A DNA stretch of 64,000 bases from a virus. The notes beneath the pieces were generated by a model. The model saw only the letters and a program-made list of their open reading frames with translations, did not search any database and was not told where the DNA came from. Both the position numbers and the translations under genes were made by a program. Numbering within the stretch: the stretch's first letter is position 1; every line of letters starts with the position of its first letter. The stretch spans positions 34,470 through 98,469 of the IMG/VR virus record IMGVR_UViG_3300046463_000520; one strand, written 5' to 3'. Of this stretch, positions 41,857 through 48,955 are shown in pieces.

Positions 41857-42777
41857 ATGGATTGGCAACTGGATACGGATTTCGGCACGATTGACGGCTT
41901 CGGCGTCGATAACCGGCAGGCACTGCAAGACGCAATCAACTCGACCGCTGCGGCGGGCCGGGGTCTTTTCATCACCGGGCGCTACGGCGTTCAGTTCGAT
42001 AGCTCGCACGCGGAAATCGTCGTGCCGTCGAATGCTCACATCGCATTTCTGCCGGGTTCGGCGCTCAAGCTGCTGCCGCACAACCTGACGGCATACAACT
42101 TCTTCCTTATCGATGGCGCGTCGAACGTCGTCATCGAAAAGCCGGTTCTCGACGGCTCGAAGGAACTGAACGCGATGCCTCCGGGCGGTAACGACAACGA
42201 GTACGGCATGGGCATCGGCATGTACGATGCGACCAACGTCACGATCATCGACCCGGATATCCGCAATACGTGGGGCGATGGTATCTACATCGGCGGCGGC
42301 GCGAAGTGTCAGAACATCAACATTCACACGCCGGTCATCGGCGGCTGTCGTCGCAACGGCATTTCGGTCGTGACCGTGGATGGCCTGAAGGTCTGGAACC
42401 CGCTTATCAAGCGCATCAACGACACGAACCCGAAGGCCGGTATCGACTTCGAGCCGAACAACAACGACTGCGAACTGAAGAACATTTTCATCTATTCGCC
42501 GCGCACGGTGAACTGCAATCTCGGCATCGAGTTTTACATGGACAACTTTCCGGGTCCGAAGCCGAAGGTCGTGTCGATCAGCGTGCTCGATTTCAAGTCG
42601 ATCAATGACGGCGATACGTCGCTGTTCTTCGGCGACTTGCAAAAGGGTTCGTACAGCGTGTCGGGCACGATCAACGTGCATAACGTGCGCTACGTGAAGC
42701 CGAACATCGCCAAGGGCATCCAGAATTGGGACAACTCGATTGTCATGTCCGTGACCGGCGAATCGACCATCAGCTAA
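41857..42777 (+). CDS. Right-handed beta-helix protein (virion decoration or tailspike-like)
   Basis: A 306-aa protein with the repeating short strands of a pectate-lyase-type beta-helix: V-V-I-E-K-P-V-L-D-G, V-T-I-I-D-P-D-I-R-N, I-N-I-H-T-P-V-I-G-G, L-K-V-W-N-P-L-I-K-R. The opening (D-F-G-T-I-D-G-F-G-V-D-N-R-Q-A-L-Q-D-A-I) is the usual pectate-lyase entry. It has no obvious particle-binding N-terminal domain. Its solitary late unit and capsid-like leader point to high expression, so an exposed virion or depolymerase role is likely. Confidence 0.7.
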   Translation: MDWQLDTDFGTIDGFGVDNRQALQDAINSTAAAGRGLFITGRYGVQFDSSHAEIVVPSNAHIAFLPGSALKLLPHNLTAYNFFLIDGASNVVIEKPVLDGSKELNAMPPGGNDNEYGMGIGMYDATNVTIIDPDIRNTWGDGIYIGGGAKCQNINIHTPVIGGCRRNGISVVTVDGLKVWNPLIKRINDTNPKAGIDFEPNNNDCELKNIFIYSPRTVNCNLGIEFYMDNFPGPKPKVVSISVLDFKSINDGDTSLFFGDLQKGSYSVSGTINVHNVRYVKPNIAKGIQNWDNSIVMSVTGESTIS

Positions 42778-42814
42778 TCGCGGCGCAGATTTCCCGGCAA
42801 AGCGGCATTAAACG

Positions 42815-42844
42815 CTTGTCTGCTAATAGCGATTAGCAGACAAG
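42815..42844. repeat. Perfect 13-bp inverted repeat with 4-bp centre
   Basis: Arms CTTGTCTGCTAAT (42815-42827) and ATTAGCAGACAAG (42832-42844) around AGCG. No T-run follows, so it is not a standard terminator. It sits at the junction between late genes and the plasmid block. It could be a regulator site or a recombinase/resolution site; no recombinase gene is in the window. Confidence 0.6.
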
Positions 42845-42906
42845 GGCCTGCGGCTGATAAACTGGCCGCTGGTCGCCTGTTCTCACACGGTCGCACCGCA
42901 ATATGT

Positions 42907-42947
42907 CCCCGCCATCTGCAAAACATCGCATGGCGGGGATTTCTATT
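42907..42947. terminator. Bidirectional terminator between convergent units
   Basis: CCCCGCCAT (42907-42915) and ATGGCGGGG (42930-42938) arms with a 14-base loop, followed on the plus strand by ATTTCTATTT. It overlaps the end of the minus-strand regulator gene and closes the late region. Confidence 0.65.
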
Positions 42948-43410
42948 TCCCCGTCAGATACGCGCGCAACTCGCCGACATTCCAACGAGTCGAGCCGCCG
43001 ATTTTTCGCGGTTGAGGAAACCCGTCGTGCTTGGCCTTGGTCCATACGGTCGAAACATTGCAGTCGATCAGCGCGGCCACGACCTTAACATCGACCATCG
43101 CGGCATTCGGCAGGCTATCGAACCCGGATATGTCGAGCGACCGGACCGCTTTCTTTGAGTGCCGCGACGTGCCTTCTGGCAGTGTGGGCGGCTCGTATTT
43201 GGTCTTCCCGACCTTGTAGAACGTCGCCACGGCGCGGCCATAGTGCTCGCCCTCGCCCGCGTCGTTGAAGCCTTCAAACGACTCTATCGCCCCTTTCTCG
43301 CGTAGCATTTTCAATTGCGGGATGGACGCGAAGCCTGCCGCCTTAATTTGCCGGATGGTTGCCGGGCCGTTCGTCTCAAGCCATGCCATAAAACTTGCTG
43401 TCTTCGTCAT
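42943..43410 (-). CDS. AlpA/MerR-like DNA-binding regulator
   Basis: A 155-aa protein with two helical DNA-binding parts. The N-terminal 60 residues resemble a winged-helix unit (T-I-R-Q-I-K-A-A-G-F-A-S-I-P-Q). The C-terminal 50 have V-K-V-V-A-A-L-I-D-C-N-V-S-T-V-W-T-K and G-F-P-Q-P-R-K-I-G-G-S-T-R-W, the AlpA/excisionase-like signature. It lies just downstream of the replication initiator and may control copy number or the late switch. A likely own operator lies at 43432. Confidence 0.65.
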   Translation of the reverse strand: MTKTASFMAWLETNGPATIRQIKAAGFASIPQLKMLREKGAIESFEGFNDAGEGEHYGRAVATFYKVGKTKYEPPTLPEGTSRHSKKAVRSLDISGFDSLPNAAMVDVKVVAALIDCNVSTVWTKAKHDGFPQPRKIGGSTRWNVGELRAYLTGK

Positions 43411-43431
43411 AGTTATTCCCCGGTGTTCGTG

Positions 43432-43448
43432 ATTCGCGAATAGCGAAT
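43432..43448 (-). promoter_or_regulatory. Candidate operator of the AlpA-like gene
   Basis: A perfect palindrome ATTCGCGAAT (43432-43441) with an adjoining half repeat AGCGAAT (43442-43448) lies 21 bp upstream of the regulator's ATG and before the stop of repA. Placement suggests autoregulation. Confidence 0.4.
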
Positions 43449-43474
43449 GGGCCGCTCTGAGTCGGCCCGGATTG

Positions 43475-44677
43475 TCAAGCTCGTTTAGCGATGACGTCGG
43501 CGGCGCGCGAGCGCGTGAAGTCGCGATACTTACGCGTCGTCACCATGTCGCCCACCTTGTCTTTCGCGGGGTCATACAGCGTGCCGGGCGCGCTGCTCGC
43601 GATGAATTCGGCGGCAAGCGCGGCGCGCTCGTCGGGCGTCAGGCTCGTGACGGCGGATTGTGTTGCGCGGGCGCGCTGGTCGGCGTCGCTGTCGTCGGCA
43701 AGCATCGGGGCCTGCGGCTTCGGCTTCGCCGACTCTGAATAGGACACGTCGATGGCCTCGCCCTTCTCCCATATCGCCATCGTGTACCCGGCGCGCGACG
43801 ACTTGATGCTGCCCTTCGCTACCCTGTCGGTCACATAGCGCGCCGTCGCTTCTGCGCGTTCCGGGTCGGTCTGAATCCAATTCACGGCAAGGCGGTCTGA
43901 TATGCCGTGCTCGCGCAGACTCGCGAAAAGCGCGCTCTCGCGGATGCGCGCTTCGTCGTCGTCTTCCTCGATGTTCAACTGCGGATTCTCGGCAACGTCG
44001 AAGCGAATCGTCGTCACCTTGCGCGCGCGGCGCGTGTAGTGCGGCGTTATGAGAATGTTCGAGTGCCGGTTGATTTCGGCCACGCTCTTTTTGATGACGA
44101 AGGCATTGAAATGCCGGAACTCGTCGTACATGTCGGCGGTCGCGCCAAGTAGCTCGCGCCATGTCTCGACGGGAATATCGCCGGTCGATTTCACGCCTTT
44201 GAACCGCAGGCAGTTTTCGTACAGGGCAAGGCCATAGGCGCTCGTAAATTTGCGCTGGATGCCCATATTGATAATCGCGTACACGTCTGGATTCGCAAGG
44301 TTCTCCGCGAGCACGTCGGAATAGGCATAGATGCACATTCCATCGACAAGCGTCGCCTCGCCTAGCAACTGCGTCGCCGTCCACGCGCGGCGCGGCTTAC
44401 CAGTGTTCTTCAGGCGGTCGAATGTGACGCCGGTCGTGGTGAGCCTTTGCAGGGCTTCCTTCACTTGGGCGTCGTTATGGCTGTCGCGCCATACAATCGC
44501 GCTCAAAAAGCTGACGGGTATCTCGTGCTTTTTCTTCGAGCGCAGGCTGTCGTAAGCGTTCATCAAGAGCACATTCACTAGCTTGCGCTCAACCAGTGTC
44601 AGATTTCCGGTTATGTGGATAGTCGCGGCGTGCTTGCGCACCTCCCGCGTCCCTGCATCCGTGTCCGTGATTTTCAT
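43475..44677 (-). CDS. Rep_3-type plasmid replication initiator
   Basis: About 400 aa from ATG at 44677 (GGGGACGCC leader); an in-frame ATG at 44692 adds five residues. The first winged-helix domain runs about 20-150 (I-T-G-N-L-T-L-V-E-R-K-L-V-N-V-L-L) and the second about 160-260, with I-N-M-G-I-Q-R-K-F-T-S-A-Y-G-L-A-L-Y-E and N-R-H-S-N-I-L-I-T-P-H-Y-T-R-R-A-R-K-V, typical of Rep_3/RepB initiators. The C-terminal 130 residues are extra. Iterons lie directly upstream (44762-45004) and an inverted repeat covers the gene's start region. It should set copy number by binding both. Confidence 0.85.
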   Translation of the reverse strand: MKITDTDAGTREVRKHAATIHITGNLTLVERKLVNVLLMNAYDSLRSKKKHEIPVSFLSAIVWRDSHNDAQVKEALQRLTTTGVTFDRLKNTGKPRRAWTATQLLGEATLVDGMCIYAYSDVLAENLANPDVYAIINMGIQRKFTSAYGLALYENCLRFKGVKSTGDIPVETWRELLGATADMYDEFRHFNAFVIKKSVAEINRHSNILITPHYTRRARKVTTIRFDVAENPQLNIEEDDDEARIRESALFASLREHGISDRLAVNWIQTDPERAEATARYVTDRVAKGSIKSSRAGYTMAIWEKGEAIDVSYSESAKPKPQAPMLADDSDADQRARATQSAVTSLTPDERAALAAEFIASSAPGTLYDPAKDKVGDMVTTRKYRDFTRSRAADVIAKRA

Positions 44678-44720
44678 GGCGTCCCCGTCCATTCAGTAGG
44701 AAAACCATTGTGACGGCAAA

Positions 44721-44751
44721 TAGCATGTTTTGCAATCAGGCAAACATGCTA
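44721..44751. promoter_or_regulatory. Inverted-repeat operator of the initiator gene
   Basis: Perfect 10-bp arms TAGCATGTTT (44721-44730) and AAACATGCTA (44742-44751) with an 11-bp centre. Each half resembles the iteron core (AAACTATGCT), as in other Rep_3 plasmids, where Rep dimers bind a split iteron to repress rep. It sits 44 bp before the start. Confidence 0.75.
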
Positions 44752-44761
44752 AGACGGGGTT

Positions 44762-45004
44762 CCCCCTAAACTATGCTGTTTCGCGCGACCTCCCCCTAAA
44801 CTATGCTGTTTCACTGTGGATAACATTCGAAATAGGGAGCCTAATCTCGTTGCAAAACAATGAGTTAAGACCGTTTTCGCGCGTTATAAATGGGTCTAGG
44901 GCCGGTTCCCCCTAAACTATGCTGTTTCCCCCAAAACTATGCTCTTTCGAGTGCTCGGCTCCCCAAATGTTATGCCTTTTCATCCCAAAAACTATGCTGT
45001 TTGC
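44762..45004. repeat. Plasmid origin: six iterons
   Basis: Core AAACTATGCTGTTTC preceded by CCCCCT occurs perfectly at 44762-44782, 44792-44812 and 44908-44928. Degenerate copies lie at 44928-44948 (CTCTTTC end), 44961-44981 (AAATGTTATGCC) and 44984-45004. All point the same way. The 95 bp between copies 2 and 3 are AT-richer and hold a DnaA box; another AT-rich, CAACAA/TTGTTG-containing stretch follows at 45045-45110 and may be the melting region. With the Rep_3 gene this forms a plasmid replicon. Nothing in 45110-45290 looks coding. Confidence 0.85.
44815..44823. promoter_or_regulatory. Perfect DnaA box in the origin
   Basis: TGTGGATAA, the exact complement of the consensus TTATCCACA, lies 3 bp after iteron 2. 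It implies that host DnaA assists the Rep protein in opening the origin. Confidence 0.8.
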
Positions 45005-45290
45005 GCCCGCAAACCCTTACTGGATAAGGCTTCGCGCCGCCTAAAGGTTTTAAAGGTGTTGTCTTTCTAAAAAACAACAACAACCTCTGTTGTCGTCTTT
45101 CAGAAAGATTTCCCGACCCGAAAACCGAAAAACCGCCGCTGTTGTGCTCACGCCATTGCGCGATAGGCTTTCTTATGTCATATGGCATTACGATATTCGT
45201 AACCGAATGTTTCTGTTCGCTGACACACGGCGAGCGCGCTGCCGCGCCGGGAGAATTGGACTATGCTCAACACACAAGGGGAACGCGGCA

Positions 45291-45530
45291 ATGTCTGACC
45301 TGACGGAAGAACGTATGCAAGCCGAAGTGGACCGATATTTGGCAGAGCGCGAGAAGTTCATCGCAGAGCGCATCAAGCTCTCGGAAGAAGCCATTAAACT
45401 TCGCTTCGAAGGCTTGAAGCTCGACCGCGAGCGCAAGTCATATCCGTTCGTGCTGTTCTTCTCGGGCATGGGCGCGGCGACGGCGTTCATCGGCGCGGCG
45501 GTCGCGGTCATCAAGTATCTGCTCTACTGA
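45291..45530 (+). CDS. Coiled-coil small membrane protein
   Basis: A 79-aa protein with AAGGGGAACGCGGCA before ATG. Residues 1-50 form a strongly charged coiled coil (E-E-R-M-Q-A-E-V-D-R-Y-L-A-E-R-E-K) and 52-75 a membrane helix (F-V-L-F-F-S-G-M-G-A-A-T-A-F-I-G). It is the only plus-strand gene in the plasmid block. It might tether plasmid or replication proteins to the membrane or act in exclusion; unproven. Confidence 0.6.
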   Translation: MSDLTEERMQAEVDRYLAEREKFIAERIKLSEEAIKLRFEGLKLDRERKSYPFVLFFSGMGAATAFIGAAVAVIKYLLY

Positions 45531-45549
45531 CCTGCGGCCCGAAAAGAAC

Positions 45550-45574
45550 AAAGCCCGGCATCGCCGGGCTTTTT
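45550..45574. terminator. Bidirectional terminator
   Basis: AAAGCCCGGC (45550-45559) and GCCGGGCTTT (45563-45572) with a 3-base loop, T-rich on both outer sides. It ends the plus membrane gene and the minus H-NS/ParA operon. Confidence 0.85.
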
Positions 45575-45575
45575 C

Positions 45576-45935
45576 TTATGCTGCGCGCCGTTCGTCGGCG
45601 CGCTCGATTAGGAACTCGTCGCGGTTGTCCGCCTCGGCAAGCCATTTCGGGGCCTTGCCGCGCCCGCTCCACGTCGCGCCGCTTTCCGGGTCACGGTAGA
45701 GCGGCGTCGCGGCGGCGCGCGGCGTCTTCGTGACGAACGTCTTGTCGGCCTTGCCGACCTTCTTCGGCGGCACCTGTTGCGTCTTCACGAACCCGACGTC
45801 TTGCGGCGACAGGTCGTAAAGCGCGATCAACTCGCGGCAGGTCTTCGCGGCGTCGGCGGCTTCTTCCACGCGCGCGGCTTCGATTTCGGCGGCAAGCTCG
45901 GCTTGCTTGGCGAGTAGTTCGCGGTACTTGGACAT
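45576..45935 (-). CDS. H-NS family nucleoid protein
   Basis: A 119-aa protein with an N-terminal coiled coil (K-Y-R-E-L-L-A-K-Q-A-E-L-A-A-E-I-E-A-A-R) and the C-terminal H-NS DNA-binding motif, Y-R-D-P-E-S-G-A-T-W-S-G-R-G-K-A-P-K-W-L. Its W-S-G-R-G-K-A-P-K-W-L is the beta-proteobacterial variant. Plasmid-borne H-NS proteins silence AT-rich transferred DNA and reduce fitness cost; here the AT-rich centromere-like region is a nearby target. Last gene of the ParA transcript. Confidence 0.85.
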   Translation of the reverse strand: MSKYRELLAKQAELAAEIEAARVEEAADAAKTCRELIALYDLSPQDVGFVKTQQVPPKKVGKADKTFVTKTPRAAATPLYRDPESGATWSGRGKAPKWLAEADNRDEFLIERADERRAA

Positions 45936-45961
45936 GCGGTGAGGCTCCTTCTGGTGGTGGT

Positions 45962-46309
45962 TCAGTCTTTGTCGTATTGCTTCAGCAATTCCTCAACGCG
46001 GTCGGCGATGGCTTTGAGCGCAAGCTGTTGCATCGAGCGCGCGCCCGGCACGATTTCCGCGCAGTGCTTCAGTTTTTTGTGTAGCTCGTCGGATAGCCGC
46101 ATGTTGAACGGCTGTTGCAGCTTGGGGTGCGCATCCGCCCACGGCTTAGGCTTCTTCGGTTGCAGGTCGAGCACGCCTTGCACGTCGGCGGGGTGTTTCA
46201 GGACCATGACGCCCGACGGCGGCTTGCCCTGCGCGGGCGGGTCTTCGAGCATTACGACGTCTTCGGCGCGCAGAACCGCGCCTTGCTTGAGCATGTAGCG
46301 GGTGGTCAT
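45962..46309 (-). CDS. Partition-operon small protein 2
   Basis: A 115-aa protein starting in an ATGA overlap. The N-terminal half is Pro/Val-rich; the C-terminal half has F-N-M-R-L-S-D-E-L-H-K-K-L-K-H-C-A, a ribbon-helix-helix-like strand-helix, and a closing helix. It is a candidate DNA-binding partner of ParA alongside the 144-aa protein. Confidence 0.5.
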   Translation of the reverse strand: MTTRYMLKQGAVLRAEDVVMLEDPPAQGKPPSGVMVLKHPADVQGVLDLQPKKPKPWADAHPKLQQPFNMRLSDELHKKLKHCAEIVPGARSMQQLALKAIADRVEELLKQYDKD

Positions 46310-46740
46310 TTTTGTAGCTCCCTGAGTTTCTTTTCGACCCATTCGGACAAGGCTTCTTTAACCATCTTTTGCTTGGACTTGCCGCCCGGCATGTTCTGCC
46401 CGATCCAGACCATTTTCGCGTCGAGCACGGTCGAATAGACCATCGAGAACTTCGCCGTATCGACGTCGGGCAGTTCGTCCCACGGCATCGGTTTGGGCGG
46501 CGGGGCGGTTTTCCGGGCCGCTGGCGGCTTGGCGACGCGCGCGACGGGCGCTGAGTCATCCGCAGGGGCGGCAGGCGCTTCTAGGCCCCTTTCCGTAATT
46601 TCCTCAATCTGAGGGTTTAGCGCGGCGGCGGGCGGCGGCGTGGGCTTGTCGCCGGGCACCGGGGCGGGCTGAGTGCCCTTCGCGAGATAGGCTTCGAGCG
46701 CTGCCTTTTCCTGTTCGCGCTTGGTCTGTTGCTCGCTCAC
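46306..46740 (-). CDS. Partition-operon small protein 1 (candidate centromere binder)
   Basis: A 144-aa protein directly after parA, with a 4-bp overlap. The N-terminal 75 residues are Pro/Ala-rich and disordered. The C-terminal 60 contain F-S-M-V-Y-S-T-V-L-D-A-K-M-V-W-I-G and K-Q-K-M-V-K-E-A-L-S-E-W-V. A flexible arm plus a small DNA-binding end is the build of type Ib centromere proteins such as ParG. DNA binding is inferred. Confidence 0.5.
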   Translation of the reverse strand: MSEQQTKREQEKAALEAYLAKGTQPAPVPGDKPTPPPAAALNPQIEEITERGLEAPAAPADDSAPVARVAKPPAARKTAPPPKPMPWDELPDVDTAKFSMVYSTVLDAKMVWIGQNMPGGKSKQKMVKEALSEWVEKKLRELQK

Positions 46741-47447
46741 TGCACCGCCTCCGCATAGATTTCGCGCACTTCGTCTTGCGCCGGGCGCGTGTCACGGTTT
46801 GCGCGCTTTTCGAGCACGCCTTCACCGTCGAACGCCCAATGCTTATAGGGGTCGCGGTCGCGCATGACGGCGAACATCGGGGCGAACTCGTGATAGCCGA
46901 AGTGCTTGAAAATGTCGTCGTAGAAATCGAGCACGTCTTTCTTCTTCGCGTGCGTGGACGCCTGCGCCGGGAAGATCAGCGCGCTCAGGTCGGCATTGAT
47001 GCCCTTCGCCTCCTTCACCGCGTCATGCAGCGCGGCGAGCCGCACCGTGTCATTGCGGCTCGTGCGGCACGGCACGATGACGCGGCGCGCGGCGAGTAGC
47101 GCAAGCCGCGTGTCCGTGCTCGCCTGCCCTTCGCCGCCGACGTCCACGATAATCAGGTCGTAATGCGGCTCGCGCGCCTTCAGCTTGTGCAGCAAGTCGG
47201 GGCCGTGCATCACGTCCGAGTCGATAAACGGCAGGTCGTCGCGAAAGCCCGCGTCGCCGGGCCTGCGCTCGCGCTCCCGCTCGCCGCGCTCGTGCCGCAC
47301 GATCATGGCCGCGCGCAGGGAATGGCCGCTGTCGGCATCGACTAGCAGAACCTTCTTCCCTTCCAGCGTGGCGGCGACGCCTAGATTCAGGGCCGTGGTG
47401 GTCTTCGATACCCCGCCCTTCGTGCTCGCGACGACAACAATTGTCAT
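46737..47447 (-). CDS. parA: ParA-type partition ATPase
   Basis: A 236-aa protein with the deviant Walker A K-G-G-V-S-K-T-T (10-17), V-L-L-V-D-A-D-S and I-I-V-D-V-G-G. The short N-terminus lacks an HTH, so it is of the type Ib (ParF-like) class. Such ATPases move plasmid copies apart with a small centromere-binding partner encoded next to them, as here. AAGGAC precedes ATG, and the repeat-rich 47506-47967 region lies just upstream. Confidence 0.85.
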   Translation of the reverse strand: MTIVVVASTKGGVSKTTTALNLGVAATLEGKKVLLVDADSGHSLRAAMIVRHERGERERERRPGDAGFRDDLPFIDSDVMHGPDLLHKLKAREPHYDLIIVDVGGEGQASTDTRLALLAARRVIVPCRTSRNDTVRLAALHDAVKEAKGINADLSALIFPAQASTHAKKKDVLDFYDDIFKHFGYHEFAPMFAVMRDRDPYKHWAFDGEGVLEKRANRDTRPAQDEVREIYAEAVQ

Positions 47448-47505
47448 GTCCTTACCCCATATGTTTTTGTCGGTATGGTCGCGAGATTATCAGAACTTCA
47501 ATATA

Positions 47506-47967
47506 CGGTCGAGTTAAAGTAGGTTCATACCAGAACGGTAAACGCCCGGCCCTGATAGTCATGGACCGGCCTTAACAGTCTGGTACTTACCGGTATTAGC
47601 TGGTATCACTCGCGCGGCCCTTCGACCGGCCCGGCCCTGACAGTCAAAACCAAGCCAAAACCTTTCTTTTCAAAACCCGACCCTTTCTATTGAAGACTGT
47701 TCGATGGTTTTAAATTAAAAACGGTCCGGTCTTTATTTTTTTTATTCAGTTCAGTTCAGTTTTTGACTTGAATCCATTATTCAGTCGAGATTTATTCAGA
47801 ACAGAACAGGAAAAGACGAGACAGAACAGAGAAAGACCGGAAAAGACGGTCGAGAATAGTCTAAGAGGGTCGAGAACGGGACAAAACAGGGCGGGACAGT
47901 CGAGAATTCGACCGTTCGGGCGGGTCCGGGCCGGGCCTTAACTTGACTGTCTGGTATTAGCTGGTAT
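47506..47967. repeat. AT-rich repeat region, candidate partition site (centromere)
   Basis: The 574-bp gap 47448-48021 holds no gene. It contains direct repeats GTCGAGAA with two or three preceding bases (47782, 47847, 47867, 47897; a partial at 47506). It also has two copies of TATTAGCTGGTAT (47594-47606 and 47955-47967) with CTGGTA flanks, three TTCAG units (47745-47760) and repeated CAGAACAG/AAAGACGG. Composition is far more AT-rich than the surroundings. Position directly upstream of parA fits parC/parS for the ParA system. It also holds that operon's promoter. Confidence 0.55.
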
Positions 47968-48021
47968 AAGACTGTACAGTTAAAGCCCGGTAAGTCGGGG
48001 CAAAGCCTTGTCAGGTAAGGC

Positions 48022-48189
48022 TTAGATGGGTCTGAACTGGCTTCGACCGCACTTCACAAAGGCGTCCGTGCGGTGCTTGCACGCGGCTCCAATCGGCATA
48101 TCGGGACCGTTGTCGTCCGTGCAGGATTGCATCACGAGCACGGCGAACACGAGCACGGCGGCGAGTAGGTAATCGGCGGCTTTCGTCAC
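48022..48189 (-). CDS. Small lipoprotein
   Basis: A 55-aa protein from a GTG overlapping the preceding TGA. It has a membrane-type stretch (Y-L-L-A-A-V-L-V-F-A-V-L-V-M-Q-S-C) ending in a lipobox-like Cys, then a 28-residue mature part with two further Cys. Last gene of the long recombination operon. Function unknown. Confidence 0.5.
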   Translation of the reverse strand: MTKAADYLLAAVLVFAVLVMQSCTDDNGPDMPIGAACKHRTDAFVKCGRSQFRPI

Positions 48190-48608
48190 GGCTTCGGCTC
48201 CATATGGCGGCATCCGGCGCATTTAGAATCAGTCGCGCGTTTATCGTAGCGACAGTCTTCGCTCATTATGTGCGGCACTTCGACGTATTTCGCGGCCTTT
48301 CCCCATTGTCCGAATCCATCTACGCACGGCTCGAAATAACCATCCTGCGCGAGATAAGTCGGCGATTTATCGGCGCGATTATGGCAACCGTATTGCGCAG
48401 GCGGCGCACCGCGCACTGGCGGCGAAATGACGTCGGGGCGCTGCGCGTGCTTGATGGCCGCGAGCGCGGTCGGGCGAATCTCGCACTCGTCGCCGCACAG
48501 CACGCAATGCAAGTGCTCCCCGAAAAGCCGCTTGGGCGTGCCGGGGCCGTGCTCGGGGCATTGCCACGCGTCGCGGTCTTCGACCGTCGGCATCAGGACG
48601 TCTGACAT
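48186..48608 (-). CDS. Cys-rich zinc-binding-like protein
   Basis: A 140-aa protein from ATG at 48608, overlapping the previous gene by 16 bp. H-C-V-L-C-G-D-E-C-E-I-R-P-T-A-L-A-A-I-K-H near residue 35 and C-A-G-C-R-H at the C-terminus look like zinc sites. Cargo or nuclease function cannot be told. Part of the recombination operon. Confidence 0.5.
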   Translation of the reverse strand: MSDVLMPTVEDRDAWQCPEHGPGTPKRLFGEHLHCVLCGDECEIRPTALAAIKHAQRPDVISPPVRGAPPAQYGCHNRADKSPTYLAQDGYFEPCVDGFGQWGKAAKYVEVPHIMSEDCRYDKRATDSKCAGCRHMEPKP

Positions 48609-48955
48609 TGCGCGGCCTCCCGGTATGCCTTCGCGCGCTTCACGCCCACGCGAAAGACGGTCATCAGGTTGTGGGCGAACGGCACTTTCAGCACGTTGTC
48701 GTAAAACTCGCCTTTGCCGGTCACGAATCCGACGTCGCACTTGCTGCGCTTGCGGGCGAACTCGTCATAGGCGAATTCGCTGCCCCAATATTCCTGCTCG
48801 CGCTTGTTCAACTCGTGCCACTTGACCGTGTACGAATCGCTGTCGGGAATGTCGCAAATGCGCATCCACGCCGGGTTCTTCCGGCAGAACTCGACCGCGT
48901 GCGCGGATGCCTGCTCCGGGGTGAAATACTCGCCAGTGTTCTCGCGCCCGTTCAC
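48593..48955 (-). CDS. Hypothetical protein of the recombination operon
   Basis: A 120-aa protein starting with GTG in a GTGA overlap with the ParB-like gene. It has mixed charge and is Tyr/Trp-rich in the middle (K-W-H-E-L-N-K-R-E-Q-E-Y-W-G-S-E-F-A-Y-D-E-F). No family recognised. Confidence 0.55.
   Translation of the reverse strand: MNGRENTGEYFTPEQASAHAVEFCRKNPAWMRICDIPDSDSYTVKWHELNKREQEYWGSEFAYDEFARKRSKCDVGFVTGKGEFYDNVLKVPFAHNLMTVFRVGVKRAKAYREAAQCQTS

Noticed and set aside
42815-42844. Interpretation as a loxP site
   Set aside because: Arms are 13 bp but the centre is 4 bp instead of 8, the sequence is unrelated to loxP, and no Cre-like gene is visible.
44697-44705. TAGGAAAAC near the initiator gene start
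   Set aside because: Only 9 bases match and no + strand gene lies immediately downstream.
44762-45004. Regular repeats considered as a CRISPR array
   Set aside because: Units are spaced unevenly, two abut, there are no uniform spacers, and they lie beside a Rep_3 gene, so they are iterons.
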